A DNA stretch of 64,000 nucleotides, taken from positions 34,030,186-34,094,185 of the forward strand of contig JAGTTD010000002.1 of assembly GCA_018398585.1 (NCBI GenBank). The letters run 5' to 3'. Shown here in pieces: positions 35,222 to 47,178 of this stretch; the first letter of the stretch is position 1, and every line of letters starts with the position of its first letter. The translations under genes and the position numbers were made by a program. Source of the DNA: Simmondsia chinensis. Lineage: Eukaryota; Streptophyta; Magnoliopsida; Caryophyllales; Simmondsiaceae. Below the pieces are notes generated by a model. It was given only the letters and a program-made list of their open reading frames with translations. It was not told the origin of the DNA and searched no databases.

Positions 35222-36727
35222 TTTTTTTTTTGATAATTGACCCATCATAGAATTTTATTCAAAAGATAAAAAGGCACAAATTACAATCATGTCAAGAGAT
35301 TCAAAGCATCAACGATCCCAATACACCAAAACCTAACAAGACAACCAAACAACCCAAACACACGTCAGAAACACCCACAAACACCTCCAAAACACCAACA
35401 ACACACCTAAAAACCCAACAAAACCTAAAGAACATACGAAAGTGTAAACAATCTCAAGACAAGGAAAAATAAAAGGCACCAACCAAACCCAAGCGGAGAC
35501 GTCAACCCGATCCAGTCCCTTTTAACTTGATCTTTAGTAGGGAAGAGCACCGCAGGGCCGCGGATGTAGAAAAAACAATCAATGGTAGGGGGCAACCGGA
35601 GGCATAATCAGACAGAGAAGCAGGGGCACGGAGACCCAAGGTGCTAGGAACGAGGGGGACGGGGCCACGACGGAGGAGCCACCCTGCAACCATCAACACC
35701 AAACCGATGAGACCCCACACCCCAAGACCAAGCACCCGAGCAACATCAAGCCAACGATCCAAAGCCTAGACGACACCCACCCGGATTCACGAACCCAGAT
35801 CCCAAACCACGAAAACCCATCAACAACCACGACCAAACCGGAAAGGCAACAAACAGAAAGGGGCGAGAGAACAAAATGGAATCCGAACCTGACCCCAAAG
35901 CTTAGCACACCATCTTCTGAGGAGAACCACAACGGAGGGGAGAATGGAGCCCCAAGCAAATGTGGTCCCGAGCGGGTCGGAGAGAAACCCAAAGAGAGCG
36001 GACTCAAGAATCAGACCCTAACTCAACCCATAGACATCAACGACGAACAAAACCGAGGCCTCACCAAGCAAAGCCAGCAGTGCAGGACGGAGAGCGGCGA
36101 CGAAGCAGGTACACGGTGGAGGAAAGTCAAGCAGCAGGGAGGCACGGCAGTGAAAGGTCTACAGCGAAAAGACTTGGCGTGAGCACGAGCGAAAACCATC
36201 ACACGACACAACCCTTCACCCCAGTCACAAAACCCGACCCATCACCCACCCCCAAGCACAGTCCCCACAGCCACCGAACACCACCGCCAAGCACGACCAG
36301 CGACACAAGCAACAGCGGGGGAAAGCTGGGGGTGCAGGAAGGAGATCGGCAACGAAGAGGGACACGAGGAGAGTCAAGCAACAGGGCGTCACGGCGGTGA
36401 ACGGTCCACAACGAAAGGACACGGCGTAGGCACGTGCGAGAGCCCACACTGGACACGACCCACCACCCCAGTCACCAAACCCAACCCAACACCCGAACCC
36501 AGACCCCACAAGCTGAACAGCCAACCCCGAGCACGACCGGCGATGCCACCGAAGAGCTCACCGACGACGGGTCAGAAAGAAAGGAGAGACCGCCAGTAAA
36601 AGCAACCGGCGGCGAAAAAAAGGGGGTGTCTCCCCCCGAGGCGAAATGGCTAGGGTTTGAAGGGAGGGGAAAACGCGTGTTGTCAGAGAGGGATTGTCAG
36701 AGAGAAAAACGAATTTTTCATCTTCTC
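35222..36727 (-). mobile_element. GC-rich poly(A)-tailed non-autonomous retroelement, copy B
   Basis: On the minus strand it starts near 36,727, has a GC-rich 5' half with two related units of about 250 bp (roughly 36,080-36,330 and 36,330-36,580), then a GT-rich 3' part ending in a poly(A) tail at 35,222-35,231. The target word TTGGATGTT is found at both ends (35,213-35,221; 36,729-36,737). The open frames on both strands are compositional; no ORF with family features is present. It resembles a LINE that lost its coding region or a LINE-mobilised transcript. Confidence 0.65.
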
Positions 36728-37737
36728 TTTGGATGTTGGTAATCCTTATTAAGGTATTATTTACTTTTTTACACCTTCATTGGATGTTATTAATCCTTAT
36801 TAGGGTATTATTTACTTTCTTGCCATCTAGGCTGTTTTGACCTTTTATGGCATGGTCGTTTTAATTCTCACTTGGTTAGGTTTGCTTGGGTTTGTATTGT
36901 TGGGGTAGTCCTTTAATATTAATGGAATGGAAATTGAGATAGAACTAGAATTCTGTTACTTGGATAATCAGATGGGTTATACGTTAGAATTATAATTCTA
37001 TAACAATTTGAGTTATATCAAGTTTAAGAAATTATGTTTTTTAGATATTGAGTCAAGCAGAGTCAAGTTTCGATTAGTTTGGATCATTTTAAATTTGATA
37101 ATCTTGAATACCAAGTCAACTTTTAGCAAGGTTGGTTCATTTCAAATTTTGAATAATTTTATGTTAGATTAAGTCAAACATTGCCTTGGTGGAAGCCTTT
37201 TTGAGGCACTGGGTTTTTGTTGTTGTTCTTTAGGTTAGACCAAATTGAGGTCAAAGCCGGGTTATTTGTTTTTAGTTTAGTCATCTCATGTTTTTGCTCA
37301 ATTGGGTTCAGTCATTTCTAGTTTTGGACTAGCTCAATTGGGTGACGGTCAAATTGAATCTTACTCTAGTGGAGTCATTTTAAGTTTGTCTTAGAGTCTG
37401 GGTCAATTAGGTAGGTTCATTCCACACTTTTATATTCAAGTTAGGTTGGGCCATCTCATGTCCAAATCATTTGAATTGGATCATGAGCTACTGTCAAATT
37501 TATATATAAGAAATTTATCACTTAGATATCTCCAAGGTCTAAACATTTATCATTTAAATATTTTGACATTCTAATATATATAATAAAATACATTAAGGTT
37601 TGAAAATTTTAACGCCTATATCCTATGTTTGAATCCGATGAAGCTTTGTCAAAATCCCTCCAAGTTTCATTATATATATATATACGAGATCTACATTATT
37701 TTTTCAATGAAAGTCTAGTGGATTACAATAAAAATTC
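36728..37737. other. intergenic with tandem duplication
   Basis: 36,731-36,770 and 36,783-36,822 are a duplication (GGATGTT..TAATCCTTATTA.GGTATTATTTACTTT). At 37,201-37,233 a fragment TTGAGGCACTGGGTTTTTGT followed by TTG repeats looks like a bare SINE tail. No gene seen. Confidence 0.45.
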
Positions 37738-37754
37738 ATTAAATTCTAAAGAAT

Positions 37755-38680
37755 TCGAGACCGATATGCTCATGAAACAGAACATAAAGGGCTATATTAA
37801 ATAAAAAAAAGATGAGAGACCAATTTAAAACAAATGTACGAACATTAAGAACTAACAGAGTAAATAACTGGTCTCACTAAAGATGGTTGAGAAACTCAGA
37901 AGCAGTAGCAATAGCACCGCCAGTAATGGCATTGGTAAAAAGATGCAGCTCCTTCCATGAGAGGGCCTAGCTCGGGCTGGAGAATAAAAGAAAAAGTGCG
38001 CTCAACAAGAAAACAGAGAAAAGCGATTAAGCGCAAGATGAAGGAGAGAGAGAAGCGAGAGGTGCAAGATTTCCTCAAGGATATGTCTCCTACAAGTAAT
38101 GCTGGGAAGTCACCTAAGTCAGCGAAGAAGAAGAAGAAAAACCGAAATAGGGGTAATCAAATCCAGAAAATCACGGAAGAAGTTTATGATGAGAGGTTCC
38201 TGACTGCGGAGAGAGTTATAGAGATGAGGCAAAGGGTGGGCATCAACTTCGATGGCTTCAACCTGGTTGAGGTGGCAGACATCCTTACTCATTGATTTGG
38301 CTTGTATAGTTGGGCTTGTTTCTTGCGGTTGTTTCTGGTTGTTGCTGGGGTTTCCGTGTTTGTTGGTTTTGCTCCAGCTCCTTTGTAGTTTTTGTGTTTT
38401 GTTTTGTTTGGCCGTTGGTCTTGTGCTTTCTAGGTTTGCCGTTTCGGTTGTTTGTCTGGGTCTTTATCTTCTTTGGGTCCGCTTGCGTTGTTTGTTTTGG
38501 CTGTGTTGGTCTCCTGTCGGGTCTTGCCTCTCCGTGTTCCTTTTGCTTCATTTCAGGTCCTGTTTTTTCTTTTTCTTTTGTTGTTCTTGTTTTTTGGTCG
38601 TCTTTCGGCTAGTTTCAGGCCTCGTTTTTTTTGAGTTTTCCTTTCTTGTATCGGTACTCCGGTGTCACTTATCGAAAAAA
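37755..38680 (+). mobile_element. LINE copy with ORF1 end and 3' UTR, no ORF2
   Basis: Perfect 17-bp target duplication ATTAAATTCTAAAGAAT (37738-37754 and 38681-38697). The ORF1 C-terminal frame 37957-38295 is about 85% identical to the 32-kb copy (KKKKNRNRGNQIQKITEEVY; RVGINFDGFNLVEVADILTH). A 3' UTR follows directly, ending GGTGTCACTTATCG and a short A tail. The insertion is complete between its duplications, so ORF2 was absent when it inserted. Confidence 0.85.
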
Positions 38681-38697
38681 ATTAAATTCTAAAGAAT

Positions 38698-39639
38698 GAA
38701 CCCTATTAATACAAAAATCATGCATCATATTAGCATTTTTCTGAAAAAAAAAACCGTGAATTTTAACACATGATACTTATATATTGCTGAAATTATTGCG
38801 TTAATTCAACATTTTCCAACAAAATTCCACAGACTTTTGGCATATGGCATTCAATTCATAAAATTTTTAAATTTGAGGGTGATTGACCAATAAGACCTTC
38901 AGACTTCAGGGTACCTTTTTTTTTTTTTTATATTTATTAAAAATCTAGGATTCTAGAAGATAAATAACCAAATTTCAAAAGGCCTAAATGATGAATTCAC
39001 TTGAATATATAATATAAAGAATGTAATGGTCATTACCATTGTGAAAATAAATAAATAAATAATGTATTCGTTAACAAAGATACAATGAAAAATGGTATTT
39101 AGACAATGGAAGATACCCTTATAATTCAATATATACAATGAGATATTATGAGGTTTGAATTTTTTATCACTTAACTACTTATATCAAAATTTGATGAAGT
39201 TTTGTACAAATATGACCAATTTTATATAAAACATGCTCATTCAGTACATGATTATGCTACTATATATAAGTCACGTTAATATTTTCAGTAAAAATTCAAC
39301 AAATTACGACAAAAAATGACTGAATTTTGGTGTCAACCATCTATATATTGTCATTATCATGTGTTGTGCTAACAGTTTTTTGGATAAAATTATCAAATTT
39401 TAATGAAAATACTTGTATATTGTTGAAATTATGTTCCATTTCAACATTTTTCAACAAAAAACATATTAAATTTTGGCAGAAGAGTATTTAATTAATAAAA
39501 TTTTAAAATTTTAGAGTACCTAAGTGATAAAATTTTTAAACTTCAAGGTAACACATCGTATATATTGAAACGTTAGGGGTAGCTATGTGATAAATAGTCA
39601 AATCTCAAGGTACTTAAGTGATAATTTCCCTTAGATAAA
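38698..39639. other. intergenic, AT-rich
   Basis: Low-complexity AT-rich DNA with repeated words such as AATTCATAAAATTTT and TAAGTGATAA, related to 37,500-37,720. No gene seen. Confidence 0.45.
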
Positions 39640-40029
39640 TGTCATGACCCGAGGTGGGCTCGGGTTATGACTTAGAAAGAATTAAGAGAATTAGAGTTTG
39701 GGGTAGGGAAGAATTAGAAAGAGATGAGGCAGAGAAGAGAATTAGAGAGGATAGAGGGAGAATTAGAGAGAATAGAGAGAAATAAGAGAATTGAGATTAT
39801 TGTATTATTATTTGAATATCTTCTTACAAGTGAATAAGCATTACTTATAGAAATAACTACAAAATACCTAAGCTCTAACTAACTACACATCCTCCAAAGC
39901 ATAACTAACAAGCTAATACAAGAATGAGTACCTAATACAAATGAGTATCTAACAACCTTAACTACTACTAATGGGTGCCTAATACATTCCAACTACCTTG
40001 AGTATTTATCCCATATAGTGTTCACGACA
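39640..40029 (-). repeat. 3' LTR
   Basis: 390 bp, identical in length to the partner at 42106-42495. Contains short AGAGAATTAGAGA-type internal repeats. Confidence 0.92.
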
Positions 40030-40093
40030 TTACGTCCCCCTTTTGAGATTCTTGTCCTCAAGAATCTTATTAGAGAGTTTTAGCTTGAAGAGC

Positions 40094-42060
40094 TCATATT
40101 GTGAAGTAAGAATTGTAGCTGGAAGTCATAATTGTTGTTGAACTTGCATCTGATGTATTGGTATTGGACTGAATCAGAAAGCTTAATGTAGGAACAAGCT
40201 TGTTAGTACTGAATTCCAGAGCCCAACCATCCCTAAGCTGTACTGACCATTCCTCTGATGAAATTGCACCAAACCCATTATTCTTAGGGCTGGAAGGGAA
40301 CACATAGATGTCTCTTAAGCATCCAAGAACATCTTGAGATGAACTAACATCTAACAAAGGAAACTTAGTATTTATAGCATCCATAGCAACCGTGACACCA
40401 TTCTTACTTTCGCTTGCTTGACCAAATACTCCTCTAGAGTTATAAGAGGTTGCTCTTGTGTTGTTGAACATCAATGGACCAGGAGGCTCCTGTTCTAGCA
40501 GTGAATCAGTATCAATTTGGAACAAATCTAGCATTCCCACATACCACCAAACTTGTTCCATACTCTTAATCCTCATAGAAATTTGCTCAATTTTACCACC
40601 TTGCATTGAGAGAAGTAACAATAACAGTTCCAGAGGCCTCACATTTGGAAGCACTCCTTGATCAGCCACCAATGCACGCATTCTCCTCACTCTGGCCTTT
40701 CCGAATGAGCTTACTAATAGCCAGTAACCTTGGACATCAGTGTGAAAATCAGCCTGAAAATCAGCTGCGAACAACCCTTGTTGTGCATCTAAACCCACTT
40801 TCGTGCTTTCCTTGCTCGGCTCAGGTGGCCTATTATTAGTCTTCAAGGAGAAATAAGCACAAGCACCACACCATTAAGCCTGCCCTTTAATCTGACTTTG
40901 CATATTTCCCTGCTGAACTTGCACTAGAACAAAATCAGACCATTTCTCAGTTGAGTTTACTTGCACTGCTGTAGCACCAGCACTACTTCTCACTGATCTT
41001 GTGTCTTTGCCCATTGAAGTTCTTCTCTTCATTGCCAATTTCATTGTCCTTTTACTTGTCTTCTTGATCCAAGAAAGTACCTCTAATCTATCAATGGTCA
41101 TCATCACCACTTTTGGTTGCTCAAATTTCATTGTCTTGAGTATGTTAAGCTTGCTAAAATTCTCCTTATTGGACTCAAGGGAAAGAAAATCAGGTGGTCT
41201 ACCTCTATCATTCAAGATTGGTATTGCTTTTGCCCCAAAAGGCTTGGCAAATGTGTTGATATGATCCTGTACTCTAACTTCTTGAGCTCCAAAATGCTGC
41301 AGAGGGCTCTTCTTCCATGAATCTTGCATATTACTCACTGCCTCATGTTGATCCTCTTTGATTTGGTCGATGATAGGATCTTGCTGAAATGAAGTTGTTG
41401 CTGCAGACTTCAATTCCAGTTTAGAAACTTGTATTTGCTTCATTTTATTAAGCAAAAGTACAAATGATGCATCATTAACCCATTCTGCTGCTGCAATTTT
41501 CTGATTCCAGCCTTCACCAGCTCCATATGTTGCAATTTCTGCAAGATCTTGATTCAATTTCTGCTTCAAGACCGGTTCAGAAACTTGTATTTGCTTCATT
41601 TTATTAAGCAAAAGTACCAATGATGCATCATTAACCCGTTCTGCTGCTGCAATTTTCTGATTCTAGCCTTCACCAGCTCCATATGTTGCAATTTCTGCAA
41701 GATCTTGATTCAATTTCTGCTTCAAGACCGATCTACCTTGAATCTTCTTGCTAGCACCAGGTTTCTTGCAAATTGAATGCAGCTTGATCACAAAATTTGC
41801 TGGGTTAAATGCTTCAATCTTGGTGGTTTTTTATTCCTAACGTCAATACGAGCCTTAGCTTTCATTGTTACCAAGGTTGGTAACAACAATTCTTTGTATT
41901 TGGTCAACTACTGCAGCGATCTTGCGATCTTTATCAAGCCATTGAGGAACTCTAAAGAATCCATTGCTAGTGTTAGATGCAACAAAACTAGTACAAGACT
42001 AGCAAATCTAGTTTATGCAGCAATTCTTGATCTGTTCAATTCTTGATCTGATGCTTGTTT
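40094..42060 (-). pseudogene. long ORF of unknown function inside LTR element
   Basis: The two open parts (40874-41620 and 40094-40846) are in one frame, separated by a TAA at 40874-40876, so together they look like one protein of 500 or more residues. Upstream the same frame continues past a TAG in the duplicated segment. Lys-rich N-terminal part; later segments include FSKLNILKTMKFEQPKVVMM, GYWLLVSSFGKARVRRMRAL and EQVWWYVGMLDLFQIDTDSL. I do not recognise a family; no zinc knuckle, protease or RT motif is visible. By position it replaces gag-pol. It could be a diverged gag-like protein or captured host sequence. Confidence 0.55.
41424..41735. repeat. 156-bp tandem duplication in the ORF
   Basis: The segment starting GAAACTTGTATTTGCTTC is repeated after 156 bp (41,424 and 41,580), exactly 52 codons, so the duplication is in frame. 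The copies differ at few sites; one change turns a Trp codon in the first into TAG in the second. Confidence 0.85.
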
Positions 42061-42090
42061 GAAATGTGAAATTTTATAAGCTCAAGATCG

Positions 42091-42103
42091 AGTTCTGATA
42101 CCA
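42091..42103 (-). other. primer-binding site
   Basis: Minus strand TGGTATCAGAACT, two bases after the 5' LTR. Differs from the Met-tRNA complement by one base (AAC for AGC). Confidence 0.75.
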
Positions 42104-42105
42104 AT

Positions 42106-42495
42106 TGTCATGACCCGAGGTGGGCTCGAGTTATGACTTAGAAAGAATTAAGAGAATTAGAGTTTGGGGTAGGGAAGAATCAGAAAGAGATAAGGAAGAG
42201 AAGAGAATTAGAGAGGATAGAGGGAGAAGTAGAGAGAATAGAGAGAAGTAAGAGAATTGAGATTATTGTATTATCATTTGAATGCCTTCTTACAAGTGAA
42301 TGAGCATTACTTATAGAAATAACTACAAAATACCTAAGCTCTAACTAACTACAGATCCTCCAAAGCACAACTAACAAGCTAATACAATAATGAGTACCTA
42401 ATACAAATGAGTATCTAACAACCTTAACTAATACTAATGGGTGCCTAATAGATTCCAACTACCTTGAGTATTTATCCCATACAGTGTTCATGACA
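42106..42495 (-). repeat. 5' LTR
   Basis: Partner of 39640-40029, followed by the duplication ATAAA. Confidence 0.92.
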
Positions 42496-42500
42496 ATAAA

Positions 42501-43817
42501 TTACATATTAGTGCACTGAGATTTGGTGTATTAATTTTTTAGTCCACGAATTTCATAAAATAATTTTTTAATTCAAAAATTATATGTATTTAATAAAATA
42601 ATCCAAATGATAGTTGTGTAAAACTTCTTGTTGTTTGTTGGTAGAACTACTGTCCCTTGTTATTCCCCTCATTACATACACGAACCACTATATTGTGATA
42701 CTATTCATGAAGAAATATTGGATGAGAAACATATTTTACCACTTTACACACCGTTGTTTGAATGATTTCTTTAAATACGTGTAGCTTTAGACTAAAATAT
42801 TAATTAATAAAGTTGGTGGACTAAAAAATTAATACTTCAAACCTAAAGGTACTAATATATAATTTAACCAATAATTAAATACGTAACTGTAAATGAAAGA
42901 AGAAAGGGAGAGTTTAGCCTCCCGTTGCACAGTGGTTGAGCTTTCCAATGCAAGGTTGGTACACTTCCAAATAAGTATATGAGCTTATAGCAATAGTGTT
43001 CTTTAATAGCTATTTTTTATTTTAGATTGTATCAAAGACTCGTTAGAGAGGAGCTCAAGTGATGGTGATGGCCGAAGTGTGAGTGATTTTCTATTAAAAA
43101 ATATGTCATATATTGAATTTTGGATGAATAAAATTATTTCATCTTAGACAATTGACTAAAAAATTTATTCTAAAATTTTTGTAAAATTAAAATAAGAAAA
43201 AATGAGGTCCAAGTTAGTTGAGTTTTTAACATATATTTTAAATATCTTTTTTCAATAAATATGATAAAGTCTAAAAGCACATAAAGTGCAGTACAGGCCG
43301 GGGCCTAGAGGCAAGTAACAACTCTAATTGAGTGACAGAAAGTCCAACTGTGGCGCCGACAATCTAAACCCTAATAAAAGGCCAAACCAAAACTAATCAC
43401 AGCAACTCAAGAATAAATAAAAGCACCAACACCAAAATATACAGATTAAGGCTATACACTCTATATACATGAGCCAAAGCTTATATCAATAAAGAAAGAC
43501 ATACTGAACCAACCAATCAATAAAGAAAGTCGTATTAGATCTCCAAAAACACCAATACTCAAACAACTACTTTTTTCAAGTATTTTGATATTTGAAAATG
43601 TTTTTAGATACCCTTAACTTTAATAACTTTTTTTTTAAGATATCCTTTACATAAAATACTAACAAAATAATTTTGTTAAGTAAATGAGAATTCTATCCTT
43701 TTTTAGGTGCCACATCAGTAAAATCAATAGACCGCTAATGTCTTTTCACATATGGAACCTTAGAGAAAAACCATAGTTTAGAGTGTGTCTAAAACAACAA
43801 AATAGCAGTAGTACAGT
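42501..43817. other. intergenic; possible old LINE debris
   Basis: No gene seen. 43,250-43,560 has the composition of a degenerate minus-strand retroelement tail (TTTCAATAAATATGATAAAG start, A/C-rich body) but has no coding sequence or duplication that I can identify. Confidence 0.35.
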
Positions 43818-44496
43818 TAAGGATGGCAATTGGACCCAAATTCATTGGATATTCATCCAACCTGATCCATTTATGATGGATTTGGATGCAAAAAATAGGT
43901 TTTAAATAGATTTAGATTTGAATATTGATAAATGGGTTTTGGGTCGGGCTGGATTTGGATGACATCAAACCCAACCCAAACCCGATCCAAACTCACCCGA
44001 AGTTATGTTTTATGTAGGATAAAATTTTAAAATTACTAAATTTTAAGTCTTTAATATGCCAAACCATATTCTAACATTTTTTTTATTGTGCCAACATTTT
44101 GATGTTTGCTTTGACACTATAATATTTTTATTATACAAATCCATGTATAAAAATTACTTATTAAGAGGTATTTGAATTATTGTCTAATATTGCATTATTA
44201 TTATATTTATACATATAAAACAAAAAAAGGAAAAGATATATCGATTTGTCTAAATATTAGCTTTTGAGGTATTATTATTACATTATTATTGTTATATATA
44301 TATATATGTAATATTATAATTTGTTATATAACTTAAATGGATTACAGATTTGGGTCGGATATCTATTCCATCCGATGGATTTAGATTCGGATTGAATTTT
44401 TATAGAATAAATAGATTTTTTTTCAGATTTGAGTTGGGTCGAATTTTGTCTGGGTTGGATCCGGATGAAAGCAAACCCGACCCATTGCCACCCCTA
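43818..44496. mobile_element. MITE with GGATGGCAAT-type ends
   Basis: The left end TAAGGATGGCAATTGG and right end CCCATTGCCACCCCTA form an imperfect inverted repeat. Subterminal words GGATTTGGAT/GGGTCGG and ATCCGGAT/CCCGACCC are repeated in both orientations. There is no transposase. The TAGGGGTGGCAA-type terminus suggests hAT affinity, but no 8-bp duplication is visible. Confidence 0.6.
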
Positions 44497-46149
44497 ATCA
44501 CAATGCTTCAAAGAGACTCCCACTAAGACAAGATTCGGAAAGGGTAAGATATATATGCAATCTTACCCAATGGGTGTTAGATATTTTAATAAAAAAATGC
44601 TTAGTTATGCATTTGAAAAATAGTTTTGATGATGCCGTTTAAATTATCGGTAAACTTTTTATTCAATAGTAATAATTATACTTCTTTCATTTATTGATAA
44701 TGTGATAAATGTTTTTTATAAAGGGCACATGTTTAGAACATTAATTCAGTTTAATTATTTGCATTTAAAGCTAAAGGTATTAAATGCTAAATGAAGTACT
44801 ATTTTACAAGCTTACTAAATTGTATTTTTTTAATATTGTGTATATGTACTTGAAATATTGTTAATTTTGTAATCTTATGTAATCTTGATCCTAGTTTTTT
44901 AATTAACCAAAAATTTAAATTTATTTATCTTATTATACTTCATTTTTTAATAATAGACATGATTTTTGTTAGTAAAAAAGAGAGTTTACACATTGCAAAT
45001 ATATTCATATTTCACTATTTTAAAAGGATATTTACGTATAAGTCAAATTGATAAATTATCAAATTATTATTGATTACATCATATCTTTTACTATGCATTA
45101 TGCTTTCTGTTATTACTATATGGCTAAGACCAAACAAACAATGAAAAAATAAATAAAGATCCACGCAATAACAACTCATCAATATTGTTTTTTTAATTAA
45201 CAATGATTAATTAATATACAATTAACTTATTTAATACTTCTTTTAGAAAAAAAGTAATTAATGCCGACTAGGCACAGATTAGAAAAAGCCTTTTATAATC
45301 TTATTTTTTCAATATTTTTCCCTTCCTCAAAGCTTGAGTGTTGGCTAAATAAGGTGTTGTGAGGGGTTTTAGCTTTTAAGATTTAGCAAACTAAGAAAGC
45401 GTTAACCATCTTGTTGAGCGTTGGATCCTAGAGACGACGCACCGGTACCTGCTACACCGGCTTTTAATCCGATAGGGGCACGAAACTGTCTTAAAGAGAG
45501 CGAGTATATTTTATATTTTCAGTCTTGGTTCGTGAGATCTTATGTGCCTAGGAGCAACACAGGGTGCTAATCTGTAGAGAGATTGTTTTCGAAGGACCCT
45601 CCAACCTTTGAACTTAGTACCTTACTCAAGTCAAATGAAAACATATATGCCTAATACAAACAACTGCTCAAGTCAAATAAAGCAACAAAAATAGCAAACA
45701 TACAAGCCCATAGGCACTACAAACTAACATTAGTGTGCTCCTTTTTCCTAGCAACTGAAAAAGTGTCTCTAAAACATATATGATAAATCTCAATTATATG
45801 AGTCGAACTTTCTCTAAAAACAATTAAACCAAATCTCAAAAAACTAAAGTGTATAATTAACCAAAACATAAAATTGAAGGAATTAAATTCTTGCCCTAAT
45901 CTAATAAAAACAAGATTATCACATCTAAGTATGGAAAACAATTTGACCCTTCAAGGACGTCAATGGGTTATCTATTGTGTGACGTGGCTACTTGTTTGAT
46001 TACATTATAGATAAAATAATGTAAAAGAACATATAATTATTACCCACATGTATTAACATAATTATTATGGTATCCAATACCTTAGATTCTTGTTCTTTGA
46101 TCCTCAATTATATTCCTTGAAAAAGAATATTTGTTCTCCTAATTTATTT
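44497..46149. other. intergenic, AT-rich
   Basis: No gene seen. A short less AT-rich stretch at 45,410-45,620 (GACGACGCACCGGTACC) stands out but shows no coding or RNA signature that I recognise. Confidence 0.4.
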
Positions 46150-46520
46150 ATGGGCAAAATATACTTACATTCCTGAACTTTGTTACTAAATATAAGAAAC
46201 CCTTCATACTTTTAGTTATTCACAACATATTCTCTGAACTTTATAATTAAATACAACACAGTCTTATACTTTTAATTTGATAAAATAGCCCATGAATTTT
46301 GTTATTTCACACAACTCATCCCTCGGACTTTGTTGCTAAACACAACTCAACACTCGTATATTATTAACTTCATAAATTCAAAGTGTAGAGTTGATTTGAG
46401 TTTAGTAACAAAGTTAAGAGATTATTATTTACTTTATATAAAATAATAAAACAAATATATTGTGTTTAATTTAAGTGCTCAAAGGGATTTATTTTTTGAA
46501 ATTGAATGTGCATAATTGCA

Positions 46521-46775
46521 GGGTTCATTTACCAAGCACTAATGCACTGGATCCCATTAGAACTCCGAAGTTAAGCGTGATTAAGCGAGAGCAGTACCGG
46601 GATGGTTGACCTCCTGTGAAGTCCTCGTGTTGCCAAACCTATAAGGTTGGAGGTCCTCGGAAATAGCCTCTCGGCAGGGCTACACCCTGAAGGGGTAAGG
46701 CTGCGTACACCCCCCAGGCGACCCTGTTTAGACGGGAGCCCTTGAGGCACTGGATCTGTTGTTATTGTTGTTGTT
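46521..46775 (+). mobile_element. 5S-rRNA-headed SINE, full length with TTG tail
   Basis: The head CTGGATCCCATTAGAACTCC, GAAGTTAAGCGTG and GACCTCCTGTGAAGTCCTCG matches plant 5S rRNA. The tail GGTAAGGCTGCGTACA ... TTGAGGCACTGG ends in TTG repeats. Target duplication of 17 bp with two mismatches: GAATGTGCATAATTGCA (46504-46520) and GAATGTGCACAACTGCA (46776-46792). Confidence 0.9.
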
Positions 46776-46805
46776 GAATGTGCACAACTGCATCAAATAC
46801 CAAAG

Positions 46806-46972
46806 CAGAGCTGGTCCTGACATTTTCGAGATCCCAAGCAAAAATTTTAAATTAGGCACTTCATATACTACAAATTATAAAAATTCTAATCACAAAACTT
46901 ATTAATATTAACTATTGATAATTTAAAAACCACAACCCCAAAATTTTAGAGGCCCCAAACGATTGTTTGGGT
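46806..46972 (+). repeat. dispersed repeat, plus copy
   Basis: AGAGCTGGTCCTGACATTTT ... GAGGCCCCAAACGATTG is related to 48,470-48,672 in inverted orientation. No ends or coding sequence define its class. Confidence 0.5.
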
Positions 46973-46979
46973 TTAAAAA

Positions 46980-47178
46980 AAAGGAACATACCCAGTGTCT
47001 CAAGGGCTCCCGCCTACGCAGGGTTTGGGGGGCAAATGTACGCAGCCTTCCCCCTTCAAAGTGTTAACCTGAAGAGAGGCTGTTTTTCAGTGCCTCCAAC
47101 CTAAGGGTGAGAACTTCCCAGGAGGTCACCCATCCTGGTACTAATCTCGCCCAAGCATGCTTAACTTCGGATATTGCA
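46980..47178 (-). mobile_element. 5S-rRNA-headed SINE, 5'-truncated
   Basis: On the minus strand it retains most of the 5S-like head (GAAGTTAAGCATGCTTGGGC, GGATGGGTGACCTCCTGGGA) and the full tail, but the head is cut at about 47,178. Confidence 0.85.

Larger units (their letters stand above)
39640..42495 (-). mobile_element. non-autonomous LTR retrotransposon, unknown ORF
   Basis: Two 390-bp LTRs (39640-40029, 42106-42495) are nearly identical and flanked by a perfect 5-bp duplication ATAAA (39635-39639, 42496-42500). In the minus sense the primer site TGGTATCAGAAC (one mismatch to the Met-tRNA site) follows the 5' LTR, and the purine tract AAAAGGGGGACGTAA precedes the 3' LTR. The 2.1-kb interior has one broken ORF without RT or integrase. 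High LTR identity implies fairly recent insertion. Confidence 0.9.

Noticed and set aside
35502..36742. Several overlapping open frames on both strands (up to 146 codons)
   Set aside because: GC-rich, low-complexity composition in a retroelement leader; no family motif, and similar openness on opposite strands.
46540..46640. 5S rRNA gene
   Set aside because: Only part of 5S is present, with substitutions, and it is joined to a SINE tail and bounded by target duplications; there is no tandem 5S array or terminator.
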